A DNA stretch of 42,454 bases from Mucilaginibacter sp. UBA4741 (lineage in GTDB: Bacteria > Bacteroidota > Bacteroidia > Sphingobacteriales > Sphingobacteriaceae), in the NCBI GenBank assembly GCA_002403905.1, contig DHIR01000275.1, positions 1 to 42,454 of the forward strand, in the 5' to 3' direction. The number at the start of each line of letters is the position of its first letter. Position 1 is the stretch's first letter. Shown piece after piece: positions 21,689 through 30,833 of this stretch. The position numbers and the translations under genes are program-made. A model generated the notes under the pieces. It ran no database searches. It was not told the DNA's origin and was given only the letters and a program-made list of their open reading frames with translations.

Positions 21689-23239
21689 TTAATTTAAAGA
21701 AAATCTATTGGTAAAGTCTGTGCCGTGGGCATCACGGCCGGATATTACCAGTATACTGCTGTTCATATTGCTCATGGCTTTATCAATATCGTCAACACTA
21801 TTTATTGGCTGTTTGTTTATTTGGGTTATTACCGAGCCAACAGGTATATCCAAATCGGCAAACATACCACCCTCGCGCACCTGGGTTACTACAACACCAC
21901 CGTTTACATGGAACTTAGCTTTTTGCGCCTGGGTTACCGGCATAAAGCTAGCACCCATTTTGTTATATAGCTCTGTTGTCGAGCGATTGTTAACTGCTGT
22001 AGGTGCTACAGGAGTTTCAGCTTTAAGCGTTACGGTAAAGTTTTTATCTGATCCGCCGCGAGAGACAGTAAGGTTAATTTTATCGCCGGGTTGTAAACGG
22101 CCCACACGTTCCTGCAAGTCAGACGACTCATAAACGGTAACACCTTCAACCTTGGTAATAATATCACCTTCCTTTAAGCCGGCCGCTTCGCCACCGCCAC
22201 CAGGCATTACGCTTCTGATGTATAAACCATTGGTTTTATCGGTTTTTAGCTCAGGGCTTGAACCAACTTCGTTCAAATCCACAAAGCTAACACCTATTAA
22301 ACCGCGTTTTACAGCGCCATATTTTTTAATGTCGTTTAATACTTTTTTAGCCAAATTAATTGGGATAGCAAAGCCATAACCTTCGTACGATCCGGTATGT
22401 GAGGCAATAGCCGAGTTAATACCAATCAGCTCGCCTTTAGTGTTTACCAATGCACCACCACTGTTGCCAGGGTTAATAGCGGCATCGGTTTGTATAAACG
22501 ATTCAATACCTGTTTTAACTTTAGGTTCTTGCGAACGCCTGCTGGTTGGGCCAAACGGATTTTCGTCCTGGTCATCATTCTCCTGGCCAATAATACCAAT
22601 ACCACGGCCTTTAGCACTAACAATACCCGCTGTAACGGTTGATGTTAAGTTAAACGGATTACCAACTGCCAATACCCACTCGCCTACTTTTGCATCGTCA
22701 GAGTTACCTAGTTTTACAATAGGCAGATCGGTAGCATCTATCTTAATTAAAGCAAGATCGGTGTTTGGGTCTGTACCAATTACTTTAGCGGTAAAGTGGC
22801 GGTGGTCATTAGTGGTGATATCAATTTTATCAGCTTTAGCTACAACGTGGTTGTTGGTAACAATATAGCCGTCAGGCGATATAATTACACCTGACCCCGA
22901 AGCCATTTGCGGAGCGCTTTGTTGGCGCTGCCCACGCTGACCAAACATATCGCCAAACATTTGTTGCAAGCGGTCCTGCTGTGAGTTTTGTGCTGTATTT
23001 GAATAAGTGGTTTTAATGTAAACTACCGCCGGCGTAACCGCTGCTGCAGCTTGCGTAAAATCAACCTCACCTGCTGATGATGTAATACCTGACGACAAAT
23101 GATTACTTGCAAAGTAAACATTTTGCTTATCGTCAAAACTCATGTTATCAGCATACTTCTTTTCGATCACTTTGTAAGTACCAAGTGCCATAGCACCGCC
23201 TACAAAAGCCGTTAATAATGTTAAACCAATTCTTTTCAT
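21689..23239 (-). CDS. HtrA/Deg-family periplasmic serine protease
   Basis: A 516-residue quality-control protease of the DegP/HtrA family that degrades or refolds damaged envelope proteins. The N-terminus is a signal or anchor helix (MKRIGLTLLTAFVGGAMALG). The catalytic triad is visible: H131 in IVTNNHVVA, D161 in DPNTDLALIK, and S260 in NPGNSGGAL. Two PDZ domains follow (about 310-400, and a weaker one at the C-terminus from about 420). A Gln/Arg-rich loop (RGQRQQSAP, about 102-110) sits in the LA-loop position. It is a single gene with its own terminator. Confidence 0.94.
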   Translation of the reverse strand: MKRIGLTLLTAFVGGAMALGTYKVIEKKYADNMSFDDKQNVYFASNHLSSGITSSAGEVDFTQAAAAVTPAVVYIKTTYSNTAQNSQQDRLQQMFGDMFGQRGQRQQSAPQMASGSGVIISPDGYIVTNNHVVAKADKIDITTNDHRHFTAKVIGTDPNTDLALIKIDATDLPIVKLGNSDDAKVGEWVLAVGNPFNLTSTVTAGIVSAKGRGIGIIGQENDDQDENPFGPTSRRSQEPKVKTGIESFIQTDAAINPGNSGGALVNTKGELIGINSAIASHTGSYEGYGFAIPINLAKKVLNDIKKYGAVKRGLIGVSFVDLNEVGSSPELKTDKTNGLYIRSVMPGGGGEAAGLKEGDIITKVEGVTVYESSDLQERVGRLQPGDKINLTVSRGGSDKNFTVTLKAETPVAPTAVNNRSTTELYNKMGASFMPVTQAQKAKFHVNGGVVVTQVREGGMFADLDIPVGSVITQINKQPINSVDDIDKAMSNMNSSILVISGRDAHGTDFTNRFSLN

Positions 23240-23428
23240 GTTATTATTCCTTATAATTCTGTTTGTTATACTTATTTTTGTAGTTCAAATTTAATACCAT
23301 ATAGACGATAAATACAACCATAAGTTATATGGTTTTGTGTTAAAAAATGTTAAATTTAAACTAAAGGTCGCTTTTTATGCTTTGGCCCCTGGTTTGACTT
23401 ACTAAAGTTACTATTATAATAATATACT

Positions 23429-24214
23429 GTGAAACTACATTTCTATAAATACCAGGGTGCCGGCAATGATTTTATTTTGGTTGATAACCGCGAAAACGCT
23501 GTAAATCACCATAATGTAAAGTTGATTGCACATTTATGCGATCGCCGTTTTGGGATTGGTGGCGATGGTATTATGTTTTTGCAGAACAAAGAAGGCTTTG
23601 ATTTTGAGATGGTATATTACAATGCCGATGGCCAGCCAAGCAGCATGTGTGGCAATGGCGGGCGCTGTATTGTAGCCTTCGCCAAATTCCTGGGCATCAT
23701 CAACACCGAGACTGATTTTTTGGCAGTTGATGGCCCGCACCATGCCAAAATTTCAGAAAGCGGCGATTGGGTAAGCCTGCAAATGATTGATGTAGGCGCC
23801 ATTACCAATGATGCTGATGCTTATGTATTAAACACCGGCTCGCCGCATTATGTAATATTTGCAAATGACCTGGCTAATAAAGATGTTTATACCGAGGGCC
23901 ATACCATACGTAACAATGAAACCTATAAAGCCAACGGCATCAACGTAAATTTTGTTGAGCCAAAAGCTAACGGTTATTTTGTACGCACCTTTGAGCGTGG
24001 CGTAGAAGACGAAACCTATGCGTGCGGAACAGGTGTTACCGCCGTTGCGCTGGCCATGGCCAAACACAATAACCAAACCGGCAATATAGAAACCCCCATA
24101 AAAGTTTTAGGCGGCGATCTCAATATCCGCTTTCATTATGATGGCATTGCTTTTACTAAGATCTTTTTAGAAGGGCCGGCGGTGTTGGTTTTTGAGGGGG
24201 AGGTGGAAGTATAA
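23429..24214 (+). CDS. dapF: diaminopimelate epimerase
   Basis: A 261-residue enzyme that converts LL- to meso-diaminopimelate for lysine and peptidoglycan synthesis. The start is GTG (MKLHFYKYQGAGNDFILVDN), the standard DapF beginning. The two catalytic cysteines are C74 in SSMCGNGGRC and C199 in TYACGTGVTA. The length is normal for the family (about 260-275). It is cytoplasmic and PLP-independent. The downstream gene, in the same direction, is an unrelated nuclease. Confidence 0.96.
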   Translation: MKLHFYKYQGAGNDFILVDNRENAVNHHNVKLIAHLCDRRFGIGGDGIMFLQNKEGFDFEMVYYNADGQPSSMCGNGGRCIVAFAKFLGIINTETDFLAVDGPHHAKISESGDWVSLQMIDVGAITNDADAYVLNTGSPHYVIFANDLANKDVYTEGHTIRNNETYKANGINVNFVEPKANGYFVRTFERGVEDETYACGTGVTAVALAMAKHNNQTGNIETPIKVLGGDLNIRFHYDGIAFTKIFLEGPAVLVFEGEVEV

Positions 24215-24261
24215 ATCATTATTTCATTGGGTCATTAAGTCATTGATAAATCTTTACGAAA

Positions 24262-24966
24262 TTGAGAATTGTAACATGGAATTGTAATGGTGCATTAAGG
24301 AATAAGTTTGAATATCTTATTGGCTTAGACGCTGATCTATATGTAATACAGGAGTGTGAAAATCCAAAAGAGGTTTTACATGAAAAGTTTTCTCTGTGGG
24401 CTGATAATCATCTTTGGATTGGAGACGGCAAGAATAAAGGATTGGGTATATTCGCCGCTTCAAACATTAAACTATCTCCACTTAACTGGACCAACGCGTT
24501 CAAGGATCATACCGTAAAACATTTTTTGCCGTGTTTAGTAAATGATGACTTCCAATTATTAGCCGTTTGGACACATCAAAACAATTCACCCAATTTTGGA
24601 TACATCGGGCAATTTTGGAAATATCTTCAAGTGAATAAGCAAAACTTTGAAAAAATCATCATAGCCGGTGATTTTAATAGCAACGCTATTTGGGATGAAT
24701 GGGATAGGTGGTGGAGCCATTCTGATGTGATAAAAGAATTAGATGAAATAGGTATAAAAAGCCTATATCATATCTCGACAGCCGAGAGTCAAGGCAAAGA
24801 AACAATGCCTACATTTTATATGCATAGGAAAATTCATAAGCCATACCATATTGACTATATATTTGGAAGCAAGGAATTTTTAAATAACCGGATAAGTATC
24901 AATATTTCAGGAGCTGACGAATGGTTGAAAATAAGCGATCACCTTCCTATGATTTTTGAATTTTAG
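24262..24966 (+). CDS. endonuclease/exonuclease/phosphatase-family protein
   Basis: A 234-residue EEP-fold hydrolase. The TTG start gives MRIVTWNCNGALRNKF, the expected first strand with N7. E31 (VIQECE) is the metal ligand, D137 and N139 lie in IIAGDFNSN, and SDH at 225-227 is the last catalytic motif. All key residues of the fold are present. The substrate (DNA, RNA or a phosphoester) cannot be told. The gene is more AT-rich than dapF upstream and has no signal peptide. It stands alone and could be an accessory gene. Confidence 0.85.
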   Translation: MRIVTWNCNGALRNKFEYLIGLDADLYVIQECENPKEVLHEKFSLWADNHLWIGDGKNKGLGIFAASNIKLSPLNWTNAFKDHTVKHFLPCLVNDDFQLLAVWTHQNNSPNFGYIGQFWKYLQVNKQNFEKIIIAGDFNSNAIWDEWDRWWSHSDVIKELDEIGIKSLYHISTAESQGKETMPTFYMHRKIHKPYHIDYIFGSKEFLNNRISINISGADEWLKISDHLPMIFEF

Positions 24967-25086
24967 AAAAGCTCATCTATTAGCTCTACTAAAATTTTTA
25001 GGCATCATAGCAAATTGTGCAACTGCTGGTTGCACAAACTCAAGAACCAACAGACAACAACTATATTATTTTCTAAAAACCTATCA

Positions 25087-25269
25087 GAGGCGTAGCCTCG
25101 GCCAATGTTGTAGCAACGGGTTTCAACCCGTTGAATTTAAATCACGAATTAGTCGAGAGCCGTCGGCTCGGCCCATATAAATGTATCGTACCTATGGTAC
25201 TCATTCCACGTTCTGTTATTTCCACCGGGTTAAAACCCGGTGCTACAAAATAATTCGAGCCGATGGCTC
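25087..25269. repeat. REP/BIME-like composite of five hairpins
   Basis: In the 466-base gap before the helicase a series of palindromes is packed together: GAGGC-GTA-GCCTC (25087-25099), CAACGGGTT-TC-AACCCGTTG (25114-25133), GAGCCG-T-CGGCTC (25157-25169), CACCGGGTT-AA-AACCCGGTG (25223-25242) and GAGCC-GAT-GGCTC (25257-25269), plus GTACC-TAT-GGTAC near 25188. The left half (TGTAGCAACGGGTT) and right half (AACCCGGTGCTACA) are inverted copies. This resembles REP/BIME elements mobilised by TnpA-REP transposases. Nothing else is seen at 25270-25432. Confidence 0.8.
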
Positions 25270-25432
25270 TTTTTAAATAAAACGCATTGTACCAATGAAC
25301 TAATGAACCTGTGAACAACTGAACTAACATGTTAATAATTATTTAACGCAAAACATTTTTACTTACTGCAAATTCTGTTTACGTTTGAATTTTTTGTTGA
25401 TGTAGCTTCTCTTAAATTTTTTCAAGAAGCTA

Positions 25433-28324
25433 ATGTTAAGAGTAGACAGTTCAAAACCTTGCCAGATAATTTATGCCATAGCCCGGCATGAGTATTTAGG
25501 CTATGTTATTGAACCACATATAGTTCAGCTAAACCCCAACGGCGAATTTTCTTTAACCTACCAGCGTTTATTTTCAAATACAGCTACCGAGTTTGTACAT
25601 TGTATTGATGAAACGGATTTAAAGCTCATTAAGCTTTTAGAGGAAATTGAACAGGGTAACATCATCAAGAAATTTTATAAAAAGCCTATTCGCCCGTCCG
25701 AGTTTTTTTCCAAGATATTTACTGAGCAGCTTTTTGATACCATCCGCCCCAAAATAGAAAAGAAGATGGCCGATGCGTTAAACCTGCTGGGCGACAAACA
25801 GGTTTACCAAATGAGCAAGGAAGGTTACCCTGCCGAACGCAAACTGCAAATTGCTGATGAACCGGCTTCTGTGCTTTTCCATTTCCGCAGAAACGAGGAG
25901 GGGATCCGTTACTTCCCTACCATTAAATATAAGGGCATGCGTATTGAATTCATGTTCAAAAACGCCGAGATCATTTGCAACCAGCCCGCCTGGATGCTGA
26001 TGGACGATACCCTTTACCATTTTGATAAAGAGATAGAGGGTAAAAAGCTATTGCCATTTTTAAATAAGCGGTATATCGCTATCCCGCGCTCGTCTGAGCA
26101 ATCCTACTTCGAAAAATTTGTTGCCCCGCTGATAGAAAAGCATAATGTTTATGCCGAGGGTTTTACTATTGATACCGAAAAGCACGAGGCGATGCCCATG
26201 CTAAAACCGATATATGTGGAGGGTGGTACTTCGCAATTACAATTGTATTTTAAATATGCAGGTTATATATTCCCTTACGGGGATGGCAGGCATATTTCTG
26301 TACGGATGGAACGTAAAGGCGATGAGTACATCTTTCACCGTATTAAACGCTCTGTAACCTGGGAAAAAAACAAGCTAACTCAATTAGAGGAATTAGGACT
26401 AAAAACAGTTTCTTCTCTATTTCAAAACCTGGAAGTAATACATAATGAAGATGATACCAACCAGGCTCATTCTATTTTCGAATGGCTTAACCAGCATCAT
26501 GATGAGCTAACCCAATTGGGTTTTGAGATTGAACAACCCGAAGGGCAAAAGCGCTACGTTTTTGGCACCAGCAAAATAGATTTAGAGGTTAAAGAGGATA
26601 ATGATTGGTTTGATATTAACGCCTTTGTTTATTTCGGGCCGTACCGTATCCCGTTTATCCAGTTAAAAAATCATATTCTTAACCATAAAAAAGAGTTTAC
26701 GCTGCCATCCGGCGAGATAGCAATTATTCCGGAGAAATGGTTCTCGCAATATGGCAACCTTTTGCACTTTAGCGAGGGCGGCAATCAGCTTAAACTGCGA
26801 CGCCACCACATAGGTTTGGTAAACGACCTGGCCGGCGAAATGGCCGAAGTAACCATGAGCCGTAAACTACAAAAACTAACCGATTTTGAGCAACTGGATG
26901 AAGTGGCTATGCCTGAGCATTTTTCGGGCAGTTTAAGGCCATATCAACAGGCCGGTTATAACTGGTTTCACTTTTTAAAGAACTATCATTTTGGCGGCTG
27001 TTTAGCCGATGATATGGGCTTAGGTAAAACCATACAAACCCTGGCTTTACTACAAAAGCATAAAGAAGATACGGAGGCCGAAGGCGGTAAAAGTACATCA
27101 TTGGTTATTATGCCAACCTCGCTGATCTATAACTGGCTAAATGAGGCTAAAAAATTCACGCCGAAATTAAGGCTAATGGTGCATACCGGTACGTTCCGCT
27201 ATAAATCGCCGGAGGTGTTCGCCAATTATGATGTGGTGATAACTACCTACGGCATTAGCCGCATAGATATTGAGTTGCTTAAAGCCTACTTTTTTGATTA
27301 TGTGATATTGGACGAGAGCCAGAATATTAAAAATCCATCATCTAAATCTTTCCAGTCGGTTAAACAATTAAAATCAAGGTTTAAGCTGATATTGAGCGGT
27401 ACGCCGGTTGAAAATTCGGTAAATGATTTATGGACACAGATGTCGTTCATCAATCCTGGTTTGTTGGGTACACAGCACTATTTTATTAATGAGTTTGTAA
27501 CGCCTATAGAAAAGAAAAAGGACGAGGATAAAGCCAAAAAGCTACAGGCCTTAATAAAACCATTTGTACTACGCCGTACCAAAGAACAGGTAGCAACCGA
27601 GCTGCCGCCAAAAACAGAGAACTTGTTCTACTGTCAAATGAGCGAAGAACAGGCGTCCGTTTATGAAGAAGTAAAATCAGAATACCGCAACGAGTTATTA
27701 AAAAGTCTGGAGGACGGCACCTTTGCCAAAACCCAGATACAGGTATTGCAGGGGTTAACCAAGTTGCGCCAAATAGCCAATCACCCTTACATGATAGACC
27801 AGGATTATGAGGGTGATTCGGGCAAATTTGAGAGCGTTACGCATACACTGAACACCGTATTAGATGGCGGGCATAAGGTGCTGATATTCTCACAATTTGT
27901 AAAGCAATTAACTATCTATCGTAATCATTTTGATGAGCAGCATATCCCATACGTGTATCTTGATGGCGCTACCCAAAACCGTGGCGATGTGGTTAAGCAA
28001 TTCCAGGAAGATAAAAGCACGCGTGTGTTCCTGATCTCCATAAAAGCCGGCGGCGTGGGCCTTAATTTGACCGAGGCGGATTACGTTTTCATTCTCGACC
28101 CATGGTGGAACCCGGCTGTGGAGCAACAAGCTATTGACCGTACACACCGCATAGGCCAAACCAAAAATGTGTTTATCTACAAGTTCATCACTAAAGATAC
28201 CGTCGAAGAAAAGATCCTGGCCCTGCAACAACGCAAGCTCAGCATGTCGCGCGCGTTGATCACTACCGAGGAGAGCTTTATTAAGTCGCTGTCTGCTGAT
28301 GATATTAAGGAGATATTGGGGTAA
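25433..28324 (+). CDS. SNF2/SWI2-family DEAD/DEAH-box helicase
   Basis: A 963-residue ATP-driven DNA translocase of the bacterial SNF2 family. The N-terminal half (about 1-490) is the variable bacterial SNF2-associated region with no clear catalytic motif. The ATPase core follows: Walker A CLADDMGLGKT (about 523-533), the Walker B variant ILDESQNIKN (about 625-634), and LSGTPVENS as motif III. The C-terminal helicase lobe contains YLDGATQNR, SIKAGGVGLNL, DPWWNPAVEQQ and DRTHRIGQT (about 902-910). No SWIM zinc motif is evident. Members act in nucleoid remodelling, transcription recycling or phage defence; the role here is unknown. Confidence 0.94.
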   Translation: MLRVDSSKPCQIIYAIARHEYLGYVIEPHIVQLNPNGEFSLTYQRLFSNTATEFVHCIDETDLKLIKLLEEIEQGNIIKKFYKKPIRPSEFFSKIFTEQLFDTIRPKIEKKMADALNLLGDKQVYQMSKEGYPAERKLQIADEPASVLFHFRRNEEGIRYFPTIKYKGMRIEFMFKNAEIICNQPAWMLMDDTLYHFDKEIEGKKLLPFLNKRYIAIPRSSEQSYFEKFVAPLIEKHNVYAEGFTIDTEKHEAMPMLKPIYVEGGTSQLQLYFKYAGYIFPYGDGRHISVRMERKGDEYIFHRIKRSVTWEKNKLTQLEELGLKTVSSLFQNLEVIHNEDDTNQAHSIFEWLNQHHDELTQLGFEIEQPEGQKRYVFGTSKIDLEVKEDNDWFDINAFVYFGPYRIPFIQLKNHILNHKKEFTLPSGEIAIIPEKWFSQYGNLLHFSEGGNQLKLRRHHIGLVNDLAGEMAEVTMSRKLQKLTDFEQLDEVAMPEHFSGSLRPYQQAGYNWFHFLKNYHFGGCLADDMGLGKTIQTLALLQKHKEDTEAEGGKSTSLVIMPTSLIYNWLNEAKKFTPKLRLMVHTGTFRYKSPEVFANYDVVITTYGISRIDIELLKAYFFDYVILDESQNIKNPSSKSFQSVKQLKSRFKLILSGTPVENSVNDLWTQMSFINPGLLGTQHYFINEFVTPIEKKKDEDKAKKLQALIKPFVLRRTKEQVATELPPKTENLFYCQMSEEQASVYEEVKSEYRNELLKSLEDGTFAKTQIQVLQGLTKLRQIANHPYMIDQDYEGDSGKFESVTHTLNTVLDGGHKVLIFSQFVKQLTIYRNHFDEQHIPYVYLDGATQNRGDVVKQFQEDKSTRVFLISIKAGGVGLNLTEADYVFILDPWWNPAVEQQAIDRTHRIGQTKNVFIYKFITKDTVEEKILALQQRKLSMSRALITTEESFIKSLSADDIKEILG

Positions 28325-28326
28325 TG

Positions 28327-28413
28327 AGCCCCTCCCAAACCCTCCCCGGTAGGGAGGGCTTTAAAAATTGTCTGGCAAAAGTCTCCCCTACCGGGGGAGA
28401 TTTAGAGGGGACT
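28327..28413. repeat. 85-bp inverted-repeat element, copy C
   Basis: The same element as 16674-16757 in the same orientation (AGCCCCTCCCAAACCC at the left, GAGATTTAGAGGGGACT at the right). It begins two bases after the helicase stop codon. Its strong stem could serve as a 3' end structure of the helicase mRNA. Confidence 0.9.
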
Positions 28414-28476
28414 CAAAACACCCACCCCGCTTTCTTGTTATCTTTACATATATAATTTTACCCGCTAAATTTAGTA

Positions 28477-29385
28477 ATGAGTAAGCATATTTTATTAACC
28501 GGTGGTACAGGTTTATTGGGCACCAAACTTACCCGGCTTCTATTAGCTAAAGGCTATTCGGTAAGTCATTTAAGCCGCACACCCAATAACAATGATAACC
28601 GGGTGCATACTTATCTATGGGATGTACATACAGGCCAAATTGACGAACACGCTATTGATGGAGTTGATATCATAATCCACCTGGCGGGTGCAGGCGTAGC
28701 CGATGGTCGCTGGACCGACAAACGCAAAAAGGAGATCATAGAAAGTCGCACCAAATCCATCGGTCTTATTTATAAATTGCTAAAAAGCAAGGAGCATAAG
28801 GTTACTAAAATTATCTCCGCATCGGGGGCCGGCTATTACGGCGACAGGGGCGATGAACTGCTTACAGAAACAAGCGCACCGGGCACAGATTTCCTGGCTA
28901 GCGTATGCCTGCAATGTGAACACGCGGTTGATGCCGGCGAAAGCTTGGATCTGCAAATATTAAAGTTTCGCACAGGTATGGTGTTGGATGCTAAAGGCGG
29001 CGCTTTGGCTAAACTGGCGGCGCCGATAAAATTTGGATTTGGTTCGCCGTTAGGTACCGGCAAACAATGGGTACCCTGGATACATGAGGAAGATGTTATT
29101 GATATGTACTTATACGGGGTAGAAAACGAGAGCCTGACAGGCGTTTACAATATGGTGGCCCCTAACCCGGTTACCAATAAACAATTAACACAGGCAGTTG
29201 CGAAAGAGCTGTACCGACCCTTGTTGTTACCCAAAGTCCCTGCCTTTGTTTTACAACTGCTGCTAGGCGAAATGAGCGCTATAATTTTAGGCGGCACAAA
29301 AGTATCGGCACAAAAAATTGAGGATGCCGGGTTTAAGTTTAAATATCCTACTTTAACCTGGGCATTGAAAGATATCTATAAATAA
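28477..29385 (+). CDS. TIGR01777-family NAD-dependent epimerase-like protein
   Basis: A 302-residue Rossmann-fold protein of the TIGR01777 (YfcH/SulA-like) group within the short-chain dehydrogenase superfamily. The nucleotide-binding motif GGTGLLGTKL sits at 8-17, and DIIIHLAGAGVADGRW (about 64-79) and SASGAGYYGDRGDE (about 114-127) are characteristic. The C-terminal DUF1731 domain contains PAFVLQLLLGEMSAIILGG. The substrate is unknown for the family. TATCTTTA at 28439-28446 is a possible -7 element. Confidence 0.9.
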   Translation: MSKHILLTGGTGLLGTKLTRLLLAKGYSVSHLSRTPNNNDNRVHTYLWDVHTGQIDEHAIDGVDIIIHLAGAGVADGRWTDKRKKEIIESRTKSIGLIYKLLKSKEHKVTKIISASGAGYYGDRGDELLTETSAPGTDFLASVCLQCEHAVDAGESLDLQILKFRTGMVLDAKGGALAKLAAPIKFGFGSPLGTGKQWVPWIHEEDVIDMYLYGVENESLTGVYNMVAPNPVTNKQLTQAVAKELYRPLLLPKVPAFVLQLLLGEMSAIILGGTKVSAQKIEDAGFKFKYPTLTWALKDIYK

Positions 29386-29389
29386 CAAG

Positions 29390-29435
29390 GTGTTCCATTT
29401 TTGGTGAGCGGAGCGAAGCGGAAGACCTAGAACAC
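29390..29435. repeat. short inverted repeat GTGTTC...GAACAC
   Basis: GTGTTC (29390-29395) and GAACAC (29430-29435) bracket a purine-rich centre with GAGCGGAGCGAAGCGG. It lies just after the epimerase stop and could serve as a weak 3' end hairpin, or be another small dispersed element. Confidence 0.4.
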
Positions 29436-29468
29436 GATAGTAGTTTAAATAAATTAGCCAAAACCATA

Positions 29469-30833
29469 TTGTTAACAAAAAAGACTCGCAATACTTTAAA
29501 AGTCTCCCCTACCGGGGGAGATTTAGAGGGGGCTAAAACAACCATCTTCTGGTTTCGCCGCGATTTGCGGTTGGATGATAATGCGGGGCTTTATCATGCT
29601 TTAAAAAGTGGCAAACAGGTGTTATGCCTTTTTATTTTTGACCCGGCGATACTGGATGAGTTAGACAATAAGCAGGACACCCGCGTAACCTTTATTTATG
29701 ATACCATAACTGATCTGCATAAAGAATTACAGGAATATGGCAGCAGCTTATTGGTGTTGTATGATACTGTTGAAAAAGCATGGCATACGGTTTTAAAAAG
29801 CTATAATGTTAGCGCTGTTTATACCAATCATGATTATGAGCCTTATGCCAAAACACGCGATGAGGTAATTGGTAAATTATTGAGCAAACACCATATCGAA
29901 TTTAAGACTTACAAGGACCAGGTAATTTTCGAGAAGGATGAAGTTATAAAAGATGATAGTAAACCCTATACCGTATTTACTCCATATAGCCGCAAATGGA
30001 AGCAAAAGCTGAATGGTTTTTACCTGAGCTCTTATCCTACAAAAAAATATTTAAAGCACTTACTCCAAATAAAGCGCCTGCCCATCCCCACTTTAAAAGA
30101 TATGGGGTTTGAAAGAAGCGAGCAGCCAATCCCCGGTAAAAATTATAAAATCTTTATTGATGATTATGCCGAAAAACGCGATTACCCGGCTATAAAAGGC
30201 ACATCGCACATTGGTATGCATTTACGTTTTGGTACTGTAAGCATCCGCAAATTGGCGACAGATGCTAATAGTGCCCAAGAAAAAACCTGGCTGAATGAAT
30301 TGATATGGCGCGAGTTTTATATGATGATATTGTATCATTTCCCAAAAACAGTGGACCATGCTTTCAGGCCAGAATACGACCGTATACAATGGATAAACAA
30401 CGAGCAGCAATTTGCGACCTGGTGTAAGGGCGGAACCGGTTTCCCGTTGATTGATGCCGGTATGCGCGAGCTGAATACTACCGGCTTTATGCATAACCGT
30501 GTGCGTATGTTAACTGCCAGTTTTTTAACCAAGCATTTGCTGATTGACTGGCGCTGGGGCGAACGTTACTTTGCCGCCAAACTGTTAGATTATGAAATGG
30601 CCAGCAACGTAGGCGGTTGGCAATGGGCAGCCGGATGCGGCACAGATGCCGCGCCATACTTCCGTATTTTTAGCCCAGATGCGCAGTTGAAACGATTTGA
30701 CCCGGAATTTAAGTACATAAAAAAATGGGTTCCGGAGTATACCGATTTCAGCACATATCCTAAACCCATTGTTGATCACGCTTTTGCGCGCGAGCGTTGT
30801 TTAAAAGCTTTTAAAGCGGCATTAAGTAACTAA
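29469..30833 (+). CDS. deoxyribodipyrimidine photolyase
   Basis: A DNA photolyase that repairs UV pyrimidine dimers using FAD and light. The N-terminal photolyase domain begins TTIFWFRRDLRLDDN. The FAD-binding domain includes WLNELIWREFYMMIL, TGFPLIDAGMREL, NRVRMLTASFLTKHLL and the signature GGWQWAAGCGTDAAPYFRIFSP (split here: the Trp and the DAAPYFRIF part are conserved). The body is full length. The start is odd: no ATG precedes the first strand, and the conserved sequence is preceded directly by half of the intergenic repeat element. The only start-like codon is the TTG at 29469, adding about 22 repeat-derived residues. Confidence 0.9.
   Translation: MLTKKTRNTLKVSPTGGDLEGAKTTIFWFRRDLRLDDNAGLYHALKSGKQVLCLFIFDPAILDELDNKQDTRVTFIYDTITDLHKELQEYGSSLLVLYDTVEKAWHTVLKSYNVSAVYTNHDYEPYAKTRDEVIGKLLSKHHIEFKTYKDQVIFEKDEVIKDDSKPYTVFTPYSRKWKQKLNGFYLSSYPTKKYLKHLLQIKRLPIPTLKDMGFERSEQPIPGKNYKIFIDDYAEKRDYPAIKGTSHIGMHLRFGTVSIRKLATDANSAQEKTWLNELIWREFYMMILYHFPKTVDHAFRPEYDRIQWINNEQQFATWCKGGTGFPLIDAGMRELNTTGFMHNRVRMLTASFLTKHLLIDWRWGERYFAAKLLDYEMASNVGGWQWAAGCGTDAAPYFRIFSPDAQLKRFDPEFKYIKKWVPEYTDFSTYPKPIVDHAFARERCLKAFKAALSN
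29498..29534. repeat. inverted-repeat element, half copy D
   Basis: Only the right arm of the 85-bp element is present (AAAAGTCTCCCCTACCGGGG to GAGGGGGCT). It is joined directly to the photolyase coding sequence and is read through in frame. Confidence 0.85.

Noticed and set aside
29469..30833. photolyase as a pseudogene
   Set aside because: The reading frame is full length with intact signature motifs; only the start codon is in doubt.
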